Of a stretch of 36,665 nucleotides of DNA, positions 1 to 7,126 are shown in pieces. Each line of letters opens with the position of its first letter. Positions within the stretch are counted from its first letter, which is position 1. The translations under genes were made by a program, and so were the position numbers. The notes below the pieces were generated by a model. That model had not been told where the DNA came from. It worked only from the letters and a program-made list of their open reading frames with translations, and ran no database searches. The stretch is taken from the NCBI GenBank assembly GCA_016192065.1, contig JACPUX010000036.1, positions 1-36,665 of the forward strand. Direction: 5' to 3'. The DNA is from Betaproteobacteria bacterium (GTDB lineage: Bacteria > Pseudomonadota > Gammaproteobacteria > Burkholderiales > Casimicrobiaceae).

Positions 1-104
1 CCCCAGGACCAAAATCCCAAAGCCCTCAGCACCCCCACATACCAGTGCCCACACTTATCGGCTGTTACTTGTTAAAGAGCGTACCGCTTAAAAAGCAGCA
101 AAGA
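1..104 (-). ncRNA. Leader of a leftward rRNA operon (16S gene off the left edge)
   Basis: Read on the minus strand, the stretch after the promoter at 138-111 contains GCTCTTTAACAA (80-69), which matches the bacterial rrn boxA antitermination element. It is followed by AACAGCCGATAAGTGTGGGC, a leader sequence typical of betaproteobacterial rRNA operons just before 16S. No mature 16S sequence is inside the window, so the gene is inferred to begin left of base 1. The transcription start at about 104 is inferred from the -10 position. Identification rests on recognising the leader, not on an rRNA alignment. Confidence 0.8.
69..80 (-). promoter_or_regulatory. rrn boxA antitermination site
   Basis: The minus strand reads GCTCTTTAACAA, which corresponds to the NusB/NusE-binding boxA of rRNA leaders. 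It lies about 25 nt downstream of the inferred transcription start, as expected for rrn leaders. Confidence 0.8.
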
Positions 105-110
105 GGGTGA

Positions 111-138
111 ATTATACAGCACCTGAAAAACACGTCAA
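111..138 (-). promoter_or_regulatory. Strong sigma-70 promoter of the rRNA operon
   Basis: On the minus strand a -35 TTGACG (138-133) and a perfect -10 TATAAT (116-111) are separated by 16 bp. The discriminator after the -10 (TCACCCTC) is GC-rich, as is usual for stringently controlled rrn promoters. It drives the boxA leader at 80-69. The secreted-protein gene ending at 179 points the same way, with no obvious terminator between, so read-through is possible. Confidence 0.82.
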
Positions 139-178
139 CAGCGGTTTTGCTTCCTACTCTTTGCGCTCGACCTTGCAT

Positions 179-700
179 TTACCCGGCGCCGTTCGAGTCA
201 TGCGTAGGGGGAAATCCGCGCCGGCACCACAATAGGCGGCGGCGTTTTTCGAGGCTGAATTTCACTTCCATCTGCTTGCTCGACGTATTGATTTCGACAT
301 TCGGCACCTCGGCGTTGCTGTTCCCGGCCAGCCAGATGCGGGTTCGTTGACCCTGGACCTCCCAGCGGGTCTTGCCGTCCTGGCGATTCACCTCAAATTC
401 GCAGGTTTGCGGCCCACCAACCGCCCCCTGATCGTACAAACCCGAGTACTCCACGCGCTCCGGCACCCCTTTCACCACGGTCACGCCCAGTTGTGACTCC
501 CAAGTGCCTTTGGGCTTCAAGGGGCCATCGGCGTCACAGCGCAGAACCTCGCCCGACGGCGCCGCCCCAACTGAAGCAACCGCGAGGGCGAGTGTCAGGC
601 CCAAGCCAGCCGAGGTAATCGCGCCCCCTCGGGGCCGGAGACTGGGCCATCCAACCGAATCCCCGATGGACTCAGCACGCAATTGACGCGGTGTTCGCAT
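179..700 (-). CDS. Small secreted protein of unknown function
   Basis: This encodes a protein of 173 residues that I do not recognise. The start chosen (ATG at 700-698) has a perfect AGGAGG ribosome site just upstream; an upstream in-frame ATG at 772 lacks one. A basic N-terminus (MRTPRQLR...) precedes a hydrophobic stretch at about residues 33-46 that ends in VGAAP, consistent with a long Sec signal peptide. The mature part has two cysteines in LRCDADG and QTCEFEV, which could form a disulfide, and further Trp/Arg-rich segments. The last 25 residues are basic and lower in complexity and might reflect an altered C-terminus. The gene points toward the rRNA promoter only 40 bp away. Function unknown. 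Confidence 0.62.
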   Translation of the reverse strand: MRTPRQLRAESIGDSVGWPSLRPRGGAITSAGLGLTLALAVASVGAAPSGEVLRCDADGPLKPKGTWESQLGVTVVKGVPERVEYSGLYDQGAVGGPQTCEFEVNRQDGKTRWEVQGQRTRIWLAGNSNAEVPNVEINTSSKQMEVKFSLEKRRRLLWCRRGFPPTHDSNGAG

Positions 701-796
701 ATCTGCCTCCTGGAGTCTGCGTGTTGCCGAACAGGCCGCCGCTATCCTGAGCGCATTCCGCGCGGGCCACAAGACGGAACGCCAGGCTCGCTGATG

Positions 797-825
797 TTTA
801 CAGCCATTGGGAAGCGGCGTAGCAT
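797..825 (+). promoter_or_regulatory. Possible promoter of a small RNA
   Basis: A -35-like TTTACA (797-802) and a -10-like TAGCAT (820-825) are separated by exactly 17 bp. They point rightward at a gene-free stretch that ends in a strong terminator at 931-963. The match to consensus is moderate, and the claim is inference from spacing and context. Confidence 0.35.
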
Positions 826-831
826 TTGCCT

Positions 832-963
832 TGGCATGGACTCGCTTCGAGTCATTCCGAGATTCGGACGCCTTGCCCGGCGGGCTTCACCCCCGTCCGC
901 AACAAGTTTCAGAGACGTGTCTATATCCTTGGCCACCGCCGCTCGCGGTGGCCTCTTTCTTTT
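832..963 (+). ncRNA. Candidate intergenic small RNA, about 130 nt
   Basis: The 309-base stretch 701-1009 has no convincing gene. It does have a possible promoter at 797-825, a perfect 6-bp hairpin (GACTCG 839-844, CGAGTC 848-853), a C-rich single-stranded segment near 890-900 that could pair with Shine-Dalgarno sequences, and a strong intrinsic terminator at the end. Both neighbours (secreted protein and Lrp regulator) are on the minus strand, so the rightward terminator serves no annotated gene. The RNA itself is inferred; I do not recognise a known family. Confidence 0.42.
931..963 (+). terminator. Rho-independent terminator, orphan
   Basis: A perfect 9-bp stem (GGCCACCGC 931-939, GCGGTGGCC 945-953) with loop CGCTC is followed by TCTTTCTTTT. 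The T-tract exists only on the plus strand, so it terminates rightward transcription, for which no protein gene is present upstream. Confidence 0.8.
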
Positions 964-1009
964 GCACGCATGCCTCGCTGGCGGATCAACCCGCGCATCC
1001 AACGATCTC

Positions 1010-1498
1010 TCAACCCTTGCGGACCGCGCCAGGAATCGGCAAGCGGCTGCTGGCCTTCACCTCTTTGAGCGAGAAGCTGGTGTTCATTTCTTTCACCCCA
1101 GGGAGCGTGCGCACTCGGTTGAGGACGAGATACGAGAAGCGATCGAGGTCCTCGGCCACCACTTGAAGAAGAAAGTCGAAATGTCCGGAGACGTTATGGC
1201 AGGAAATGATTTCGGAAATCGCCGCGACACCGGCTTCGAATTCCCGGGCATTCTTTTCGCTGTGGTTGTCGAGCAGCACGCTCACGAACGCCGTCACCCC
1301 CAGGCCCAGTTTGCGGCGGTCCAGTACCGCCTGGTAGCCGCGAATCACGCCCTCGGCTTCGAGGCGCTTGAGACGCCGCCAGCAAGGCGACGGTGACAAC
1401 GCGATGCGCTCGGCCAGTTCGGCATTGGTCAGGCGACCTTCGTCTTGCAGGGCCTCAAGGATCTTCACATCGATGGCATCAAAGACGCTTTCGGGCAT
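1010..1498 (-). CDS. mdeR: Lrp/AsnC-family regulator, MdeR-like
   Basis: The 162-residue length is usual for the Lrp/AsnC family. The N-terminal winged helix (residues 7-60) carries the family pattern DVKILEALQDEGRLTNAELA followed by SPSPCWRRLKRLEAEGVI. The rest is the ligand-sensing RAM domain, with the typical segment SGHFDFLLQVVAEDLDRF. The ATG at 1498 has AGGAG 7 bases upstream. It is divergent from methionine gamma-lyase with 129 bp between, the same arrangement as mdeR-mdeA in Pseudomonas putida, where the Lrp-type protein controls the lyase. An imperfect dyad at 1564-1580 is a candidate operator. Assignment to MdeR rather than another Lrp paralogue rests on that arrangement. The effector is probably methionine or a relative, by inference. 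Confidence 0.85.
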   Translation of the reverse strand: MPESVFDAIDVKILEALQDEGRLTNAELAERIALSPSPCWRRLKRLEAEGVIRGYQAVLDRRKLGLGVTAFVSVLLDNHSEKNAREFEAGVAAISEIISCHNVSGHFDFLLQVVAEDLDRFSYLVLNRVRTLPGVKEMNTSFSLKEVKASSRLPIPGAVRKG

Positions 1499-1563
1499 GA
1501 TGCTCTCCTAAATCGGACGGTTGCGGGCAGATCGTTCCTCATTCTAATCAAAATTCAGCACAG

Positions 1564-1580
1564 GACGAAATTATCTTGTC
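1564..1580. promoter_or_regulatory. Candidate Lrp-type operator between mdeR and mdeA
   Basis: GACGAAATTATCTTGTC is an imperfect 17-bp dyad (6 of 8 pairs match) with an AT-rich centre, the general shape of Lrp-family sites. A weak -10 for mdeR (TAGAAT on the minus strand, 1546-1541) would place the dyad at its -35 region. Role inferred from position. Confidence 0.4.
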
Positions 1581-1627
1581 GGAGGCCCCGGGTAGCATTC
1601 CTCTCCATGAACCCCGGAGGAACCACC

Positions 1628-2833
1628 ATGAGAGCACCCACGCGCCGTCCCGGCTTCAGCACCAGTGCCATCCATCACGGCTACGATCCCATCGATCACC
1701 AAGGCGCGCTGGTTCCACCGATCTACCAAACGGCGACTTTCGCCTTCCCCACCGTGGACGAAGGCGCCCGCCGTTTTACGGGCGAAGCGCCGGGCTACAT
1801 CTATTCGCGCATCGCCAATCCTACGCTCGAACTGTTGGCCGGACGCTTGGCGGCGCTCGAGGGTGCGGAGGCGGGCCTGGTCTTCGGTTCCGGCATGGGC
1901 GCCATCACCGGAACGCTCTGGACCTTTCTTGCGCCGGGCGACCAGATCATCGTCGATACCACCCTCTACGGTTGCACCTTCAGCTTTTTGCATCAGGGCA
2001 TGGCGAAGTTCGGGATCGAGGTCACGCACGTCGATCTGACTCACCCGGAGAACCTCGCTGCCGCCATCACCCCCCGTACCCGGGTGGTGTATTTCGAGAC
2101 GCCGGCCAACCCGAACATGCGTCTCGTCGACATCGCGGCAACCAGCGCGCTCGCCCACCAGGCCGGCGCCCTGGTGGTGGTCGACAACACCTATTGCTCG
2201 CCCTACTTGCAGCGACCGATCGAATTCGGTGCCGATCTGGTGGTGCATTCCGTGACCAAGTATCTCGGGGGCCACGGCGACGTTACCGCCGGTGCCCTGC
2301 TCGGGCCACGCGAAATCATCGAACAGGTGCGTGTTTATGGCCTGAAGGATATGACCGGCGCGGTGCTCTCGCCCATGGATGCGCACCTCGTGCTGCGTGG
2401 TTTGAAGACGCTGGCCTTACGCATGGACCGACATTGCGCCAATGCACAAGGTATCGCAGAAATGCTGGCCAGCCATTCTGCCGTAGCCTCGGTCGCCTTT
2501 CCGGGGCTCGAATCGTTTCCGCAACACCAACTCGCCAAGCGGCAGATGCGCCTGCCGGGCGGCATGATCGCCTTTGAACTCAAAGGCGGCGTTCCGGCGG
2601 GTCGGGCATTCATCGATGCGCTGCAATTGGTCACCTGTGCGGTCAGCCTGGGCGACGCCGAAACGCTGGTGCAGCACCCGGCCAGCATGACGCACTCGAC
2701 CTACACCGAGCAGGAACGAGCCGCGCACGGTATCACCCCCGGGCTGATTCGGCTCTCGGCCGGACTAGAGGATCTCGACGACCTCTTGGCCGACCTCGGC
2801 CAGGCGCTATCCCAGACCGTCGCGGTTTCCTGA
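1628..2833 (+). CDS. mdeA: L-methionine gamma-lyase (PLP-dependent)
   Basis: This enzyme splits methionine into methanethiol, ammonia and 2-oxobutyrate. It has 401 residues, usual for the Cys/Met metabolism PLP family. The PLP lysine is K211 in [11 protein letters not shown]. The lyase-specific cysteine is C116 in [13 protein letters not shown], and K240-D241 lie in [13 protein letters not shown]. These three positions carry the same numbers as in the P. putida enzyme, and together they separate methionine gamma-lyase from cystathionine synthases and lyases. The ATG at 1628 has GGAGG upstream; an in-frame extension to 1445 runs into the regulator gene. It lies divergent from the Lrp-type gene. 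Its product 2-oxobutyrate could feed the oxidoreductase and methylcitrate genes to the right. Confidence 0.93.
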   Translation: MRAPTRRPGFSTSAIHHGYDPIDHQGALVPPIYQTATFAFPTVDEGARRFTGEAPGYIYSRIANPTLELLAGRLAALEGAEAGLVFGSGMGAITGTLWTFLAPGDQIIVDTTLYGCTFSFLHQGMAKFGIEVTHVDLTHPENLAAAITPRTRVVYFETPANPNMRLVDIAATSALAHQAGALVVVDNTYCSPYLQRPIEFGADLVVHSVTKYLGGHGDVTAGALLGPREIIEQVRVYGLKDMTGAVLSPMDAHLVLRGLKTLALRMDRHCANAQGIAEMLASHSAVASVAFPGLESFPQHQLAKRQMRLPGGMIAFELKGGVPAGRAFIDALQLVTCAVSLGDAETLVQHPASMTHSTYTEQERAAHGITPGLIRLSAGLEDLDDLLADLGQALSQTVAVS

Positions 2834-3068
2834 AAGCGGCACCGGAGCAGACGAAGCGCGAACCGCACTCACCCCTCCCGCCGGGAGGGGGCGGGGGGGC
2901 TCGCCCGCCCCCGCCCGGCCGACCGAAGGGGGCGCGAACCAACCTATCGGAGCGGGCAAAGCCCGCGAACCGCACTCACCCCCTCCCACGGGGAGGGGGC
3001 GGGGAGGGGGGCGGGGGTGGGCTCGTCTACCCCCACGCCTGGCCGTCCGAAGGGCGGCCAGGCGCCAA
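2834..3068. repeat. Intergenic GC-rich repeat cluster
   Basis: The gap between mdeA and the diguanylate cyclase holds two copies of a hairpin repeat. Copy one (2855-2901) and copy two (2951-3000) share GCGAACCGCACTCACC followed by a C-rich/G-rich stem: CCCCTCCC/GGGAGGGG at 2872-2890, and CCCCCTCCC/GGGAGGGGG at 2979-2999. A third diverged copy lies at 16899-16955. A further hairpin (3040-3060, TGGCCGTCC with GGGCGGCCA) sits just past the cyclase stop codon. None has a T-tract, so classical termination is not evident. Confidence 0.7.
2990..3021 (+). other. G-quadruplex motif
   Basis: Six G-runs of 3 to 6 bases are separated by single bases (A, C, A, C, T) from 2990 to 3021. This satisfies and exceeds the usual G3+ with short-loop rule. 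It overlaps the second hairpin repeat. Folding is predicted, not shown. Confidence 0.75.
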
Positions 3069-4304
3069 TCACTCCGTAGTGCAATGACAGACTCGGTTAC
3101 GCCCGTTGGCCTTGGCCTGATAGAGGGCGCGGTCGGCACACTGAATCAGCCGCGCGGTATCGGGAAAATTGCCGGGAATCGCCAAGCCGGCCCCCACGCT
3201 GATCGTGACTGCGTGCTGGGCGCCGTTCACGACGATTGGCACCTCCTCGATCGCCCGACGCAGCCTTTCGGCCAGAGCCAAAACAGTTTCCGGCCGCGCG
3301 GCGCCGACCACGATTAAGAATTCCTCGCCACCATAGCGCCCGACCGTGTCTTCGGCACGCAGATGCCGCGCCAAAGTCGCCGCGATGCCCTGCAACACGG
3401 CGTCGCCGGCTTGGTGCCCGTGCTGGTCGTTGATACGTTTGAAATGGTCGACGTCGATCATGATCGCGCCGCAGTGCTCACCAGCCAGTCCCAGTCTGCC
3501 GAGCTGCGCCTGCAGCGTTCGCAGGATCGCGCGTCGATTGTAAATTCCGGTCAGGGCGTCGTGCGTGGCCTGGCGTTCGAGTTCCCCTTGCGCTTGGATG
3601 AGGCGCTGATTGAGCGATTCCAGCCGATCATGCAACCGACTGCGCTCGATCAGGCAGGAAATCTGCGTGGCAATGCGAATGAAGATCTCCTGGTGCATGC
3701 TCTGATAAGTGAACTTCTGCCAACTGGAGAAGAATAGGAAACCCAAATGCTTACCCTGCGCGATCAGCGGACAGGTGAGACTGGATCGTATTCCCTCCTC
3801 GAGCACCAGGCGCGTGGTGACGGATTCCGGATGTTCCCCCAAATACTCTTCGAGATCATTGATGATGCGTGGCTTTCCGGTCTGGAGGATTTGGCGCAGG
3901 CTGCTGCCCGCCATCGAGGCCGAGAAGCCCTGCTTGATTACGGTTTCGGAGGACATCGGCTTGGCCCAACGGGCAACGGCGCGAGAGCCGTCGTCGGTGA
4001 GCAGGGCACAACCCAGGCGGTCGAAGGGAATGCTGTCGCGAAAACCGGTGAAGATGTGCTCCAGGGTCTCCTCGAGTGACAGGCCTTCCACCGCCAGATC
4101 GGCAATATGCAGCACCTGCTGCGCCTCGCGCCGGGCGCGAGTTTGCTCACGCGCGAATTCCAGGGCGGATTGAAGCAGTGCCGCTTCTTCGCTCTGGCCA
4201 GAACTAGGCAAGTCGAACTCGGTATGGCCAGCACGCAGGCCCGCGAGCGCGTCGCGGTAAGGCTGCAAGTATCCCGTGTTAACGGGTGTCGCTGACTTCG
4301 GCAT
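3069..4304 (-). CDS. GAF-GGDEF diguanylate cyclase
   Basis: The product (411 residues) should make cyclic di-GMP from two GTP. A GAF-like sensor domain (about 75-222) is followed by a short helical linker and a GGDEF domain (about 246-409). The active-site loop is GGEEF (325-329) and the metal-binding segment is MIDVDHFKRIND (282-293). RAED (316-319) lies five residues before GGEEF, the position of the product-inhibition I-site, so feedback control is likely. There is no transmembrane segment, so it is cytoplasmic, and the GAF ligand is unknown. No good ribosome site precedes the ATG at 4304. It sits between methionine gamma-lyase and the oxidoreductase cluster, downstream of and co-directional with the latter after a 165-bp gap; a functional link is unproven. 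Confidence 0.9.
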   Translation of the reverse strand: MPKSATPVNTGYLQPYRDALAGLRAGHTEFDLPSSGQSEEAALLQSALEFAREQTRARREAQQVLHIADLAVEGLSLEETLEHIFTGFRDSIPFDRLGCALLTDDGSRAVARWAKPMSSETVIKQGFSASMAGSSLRQILQTGKPRIINDLEEYLGEHPESVTTRLVLEEGIRSSLTCPLIAQGKHLGFLFFSSWQKFTYQSMHQEIFIRIATQISCLIERSRLHDRLESLNQRLIQAQGELERQATHDALTGIYNRRAILRTLQAQLGRLGLAGEHCGAIMIDVDHFKRINDQHGHQAGDAVLQGIAATLARHLRAEDTVGRYGGEEFLIVVGAARPETVLALAERLRRAIEEVPIVVNGAQHAVTISVGAGLAIPGNFPDTARLIQCADRALYQAKANGRNRVCHCTTE

Positions 4305-4469
4305 GGTCGCTACGCTGCAGGTTACGCTGTCCCCCCGGACCCCTCAACCCGCTGATAGTACTAAGTCGAACTTTCTCGGCATGATGCGCCAGAGCGGCGC
4401 ACCAGGTCAACAGCAAAGCGCAAACATCCCCACACCCGGAATGCGGCCATGGAAGCGCCGTCGCGAGCC

Positions 4470-6098
4470 TCAGGTCGTTTCCGCGATCATGGAAATGGCG
4501 CCGCAAGGGCATTCGGCCACACAAATTCCGCAGCCCTTGCAGTAGTCCAGATTGAAACGGAAACGCCGACCCGGTCCCAGCTTGATCACGGCGTTGTCAG
4601 GGCAGACACCGTAGCAGTTGTCGCATTCGAAGCAGTTGCCGCAGGAGAGGCAGCGGCGCGCTTCGAAAAGCGCCGTCGATTCGTCGAGGCCACCCTGCAC
4701 TTCGTCGAAACTCGACTGACGCCGGATGAGGTCGAGCATAGGCCGCACCATCTTGGGCGCATCGGCGTAATACCAGGGATTGAGTTGCTCGTAAGTCGCC
4801 AGTTCGTGTTTGGGGGGCGCCTCATAAGTCTCGCCGCGCAGCCAGGCGTCGATATTATTCGCGGCTTTCTTGCCGTGGCCCACCGCGACAGTGACGGTGC
4901 GCTCCGAAGGCACCATGTCGCCGCCGGCAAAAATGCCGGCATAACCGGTCATCATTTGCGCGTTCACCTTGACCACACCTTTTTCGATCACCAGCCCGGG
5001 CACACCATCGAGCAGCGACAAATCCACGTCCTGACCCAGCGCCAGCACCAGCGAATCGGCCTCCAGGGTTTCGAATTCGCCCGTGGGCACCGGCTGTCCG
5101 TGTTGGTCCAGCGCCATCTTCTCAATGGTCAGGGTGCCGCCGTTGCTGGCCTGCTTGATGGTGGAGAGCCACTTCACCATCACGCCTTCCTGCAACGCTT
5201 CCTCGACTTCGAAATCGTGGGCGGGCATTTTGTCGCGGGTGCGGCGATAGACGATGATGGCTTCGGTGGCACCCAGGCGCTTAGCGGTGCGGGCCACATC
5301 GATGGCAGTGTTGCCGCCGCCGTAGACCACCACGCGCCGCCCCAGCATAGGTTGATCTTCGCCTTCCATGGACCGCAGCACCGCGACGGCATCGAGTATG
5401 CGAGCCGAATCGCCCGCGGGAATGAAGGCGCGCTTGGCAATGTGCGCGCCCACCGCCAGAAACGCCGCGTCGAAGCCGCCCTCCCCCATGGTCTCGAGAA
5501 TATTGCTCACTTTGCAGTTGAGCCGCAGTTCGACACCCAGATCGAGGATGCGCTGCACTTCGGCATCGAGCACGTCGCGTGGCAGGCGGTACTTGGGAAT
5601 GCCAAAGCGCATCATGCCGCCGGCGAAAGGGCCGGCTTCGAAAATACTCACCTCATGGCCGCGGCGCGCCAGGTGATAGGCTGCCGACAGCCCCGAGGGA
5701 CCGGCGCCCACCACCAGCACGCGTTTGCCGCTCGCTTGCGAGGGTCGTTCGAAGAGCCAGCCGCGTCTGATGGCCTCGTCGCCCAGGAACCGTTCCACCG
5801 CGTTGATGCCCACCGCCTGATCGAGCTTCCCGCGGTTGCAAGCACCCTCGCAGGGGTGGTAACAAACACGCCCCATCACCGCGGGCAAGGGATTGTCACG
5901 CGTGAGCACCCGCCAGGCGGCTTCGTATTCCCCCGATTCGGCGTGGTAAAGCCAGCCTTGGATGTTTTCGCCCGCGGGACAGGCATGGTTGCAAGGCGGC
6001 AGTCGATCGAGATACACCGGCCGCTTGGTGCGCCAGGACCCCGTGCGGTTGGCGAGCGAGGAATTGGGGTCGAGGGTGATGGCGAAGGGCTTGTCCAT
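4470..6098 (-). CDS. FAD/Fe-S NAD(P) oxidoreductase with C-terminal 2x[4Fe-4S] domain
   Basis: This protein (542 residues) is built like the small subunit of glutamate synthase with a ferredoxin tail. The N-terminal cysteine domain has C36, C40, C79, C83 and C87. The FAD site is GAGPSG (131-136), and a second Rossmann motif YGGGNTAID in the middle suits NAD(P)H. The C-terminus has CxxCxxCxxxCP at 489-500 and again at 520-531, two [4Fe-4S] clusters. It is the last gene of the oxidoreductase string, 17 bp after the beta subunit, and no separate ferredoxin-like delta subunit is present. The inferred job is to take electrons from the 2-oxoacid oxidoreductase and pass them to NAD(P), comparable with the flavoprotein of phenylglyoxylate dehydrogenase. 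Acceptor preference is not visible from sequence. Confidence 0.85.
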   Translation of the reverse strand: MDKPFAITLDPNSSLANRTGSWRTKRPVYLDRLPPCNHACPAGENIQGWLYHAESGEYEAAWRVLTRDNPLPAVMGRVCYHPCEGACNRGKLDQAVGINAVERFLGDEAIRRGWLFERPSQASGKRVLVVGAGPSGLSAAYHLARRGHEVSIFEAGPFAGGMMRFGIPKYRLPRDVLDAEVQRILDLGVELRLNCKVSNILETMGEGGFDAAFLAVGAHIAKRAFIPAGDSARILDAVAVLRSMEGEDQPMLGRRVVVYGGGNTAIDVARTAKRLGATEAIIVYRRTRDKMPAHDFEVEEALQEGVMVKWLSTIKQASNGGTLTIEKMALDQHGQPVPTGEFETLEADSLVLALGQDVDLSLLDGVPGLVIEKGVVKVNAQMMTGYAGIFAGGDMVPSERTVTVAVGHGKKAANNIDAWLRGETYEAPPKHELATYEQLNPWYYADAPKMVRPMLDLIRRQSSFDEVQGGLDESTALFEARRCLSCGNCFECDNCYGVCPDNAVIKLGPGRRFRFNLDYCKGCGICVAECPCGAISMIAETT

Positions 6099-6115
6099 GA
6101 GTTTTTTTGCTCCCT

Positions 6116-7114
6116 TCAGGCGGCGGCGTCGAGCAGGCCGAACTTCTTGATGTTGCGGTCGGCGATGGTCTGCAAGCGGGCAATCACCTCGGCGGCGGGC
6201 TCCTGGCCGAAGAGATGGGCAAAACGCTTCTGCGGCCTGAGGTACTCCTCCACCGGGATAGGGCGCCGGATTTTCGAAACGCTGGTGACCTCGCCGTGCT
6301 CGGCTTCAAACACCGGAAAGAGCCCGGTCTCTTTGGCCAGGCGCGCGAGCTTGATGGTGTCCTGGGAGGCCGCGCCCCAGCCCAAAGGACAGGGCACGAA
6401 AACGTGAATGTAGCGAGCGCCATGGAAGCCCATGGCTTTTTTTACCTTGTACTCGAGATCGTGCAATTCGGCCACAGTGGCGGTGGCGACATAGGGGATG
6501 TCGTGAGCCATGGCGATCGCCGGCACGTTTTTGCCCTGCCCGAAGACATTGCCAGGCTGAGCCCCCACCGCCATGGTGGTGGCGGTTCGCGCCGCCGGCG
6601 GCGTCGCCGAAGATCGCTGCACGCCGGTGTTCATGTAAGCCTCGTTGTCGTAACAAATATAGAGCACGTCGTCGTTGCGCTCGAACATGCCCGAGAGGCA
6701 GCCAAAGCCGATGTCGGTGGTGCCTCCGTCTCCGCCCTGGGCGATGACGCGCACCTCCCCCCGCCCTTTCACCCGCAAGGCCGCGGCGATGCCGCTGGCC
6801 ACCGCGGCGGCATTGCCAAAGAGCGAATGAATCCAGGGAATCTGCCAGGATGACTCCGGGTAAGGCGTGGAGAAGACTTCGAGGCAGCCGGTGGCATTGG
6901 CGGCAATGAGTTGGTTGCCGGTGGCATGCATGGCGGCATCGATCGCGTAGCGCGCGCCCAGCGCCTCGCCGCAACCCTGGCAGGCGCGATGCCCGGAGTT
7001 GAGGGAATTGCTGCGCTCCTCTTGAGCCTGCACGCTGCGCTGCTGTTCGTCCAACAGGCGGTTGCCGACGGTGAAGGTGCCGGTCTGGTAGAACTTCACG
7101 GGTTGAAAGGCCAT
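6116..7114 (-). CDS. 2-oxoacid:acceptor oxidoreductase, beta (thiamine diphosphate) subunit
   Basis: Beta subunit of a pyruvate:ferredoxin-oxidoreductase-type enzyme, 332 residues. The TPP-binding motif runs from GDGG (128-131) to DNEAYMNTG (156-164). The cysteine pair in RACQGCGEALGAR (C45, C48), with C77 further on, suits the [4Fe-4S] cluster found in this subunit. It follows the alpha gene after 12 bp and has AAGGAG before its ATG. With alpha and gamma it would oxidatively decarboxylate a 2-oxoacid to an acyl-CoA. Substrate is open: pyruvate, 2-oxobutyrate and phenylglyoxylate enzymes all share this architecture. The neighbouring methylcitrate genes favour pyruvate or 2-oxobutyrate. Confidence 0.88.
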   Translation of the reverse strand: MAFQPVKFYQTGTFTVGNRLLDEQQRSVQAQEERSNSLNSGHRACQGCGEALGARYAIDAAMHATGNQLIAANATGCLEVFSTPYPESSWQIPWIHSLFGNAAAVASGIAAALRVKGRGEVRVIAQGGDGGTTDIGFGCLSGMFERNDDVLYICYDNEAYMNTGVQRSSATPPAARTATTMAVGAQPGNVFGQGKNVPAIAMAHDIPYVATATVAELHDLEYKVKKAMGFHGARYIHVFVPCPLGWGAASQDTIKLARLAKETGLFPVFEAEHGEVTSVSKIRRPIPVEEYLRPQKRFAHLFGQEPAAEVIARLQTIADRNIKKFGLLDAAA

Positions 7115-7126
7115 GCCCTTGCTCCT

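Noticed and set aside
1628..2833. Cystathionine gamma-synthase or beta-lyase instead of methionine gamma-lyase
   Set aside because: C116, K240-D241 and the [12 protein letters not shown] segment match methionine gamma-lyase, and the divergent Lrp-type gene fits mdeR.
4449..6407. Long open frame on the plus strand opposite the FAD oxidoreductase
   Set aside because: It is antisense to a clearly recognised gene, has no family resemblance or ribosome site, and such frames arise from high GC at third codon positions.
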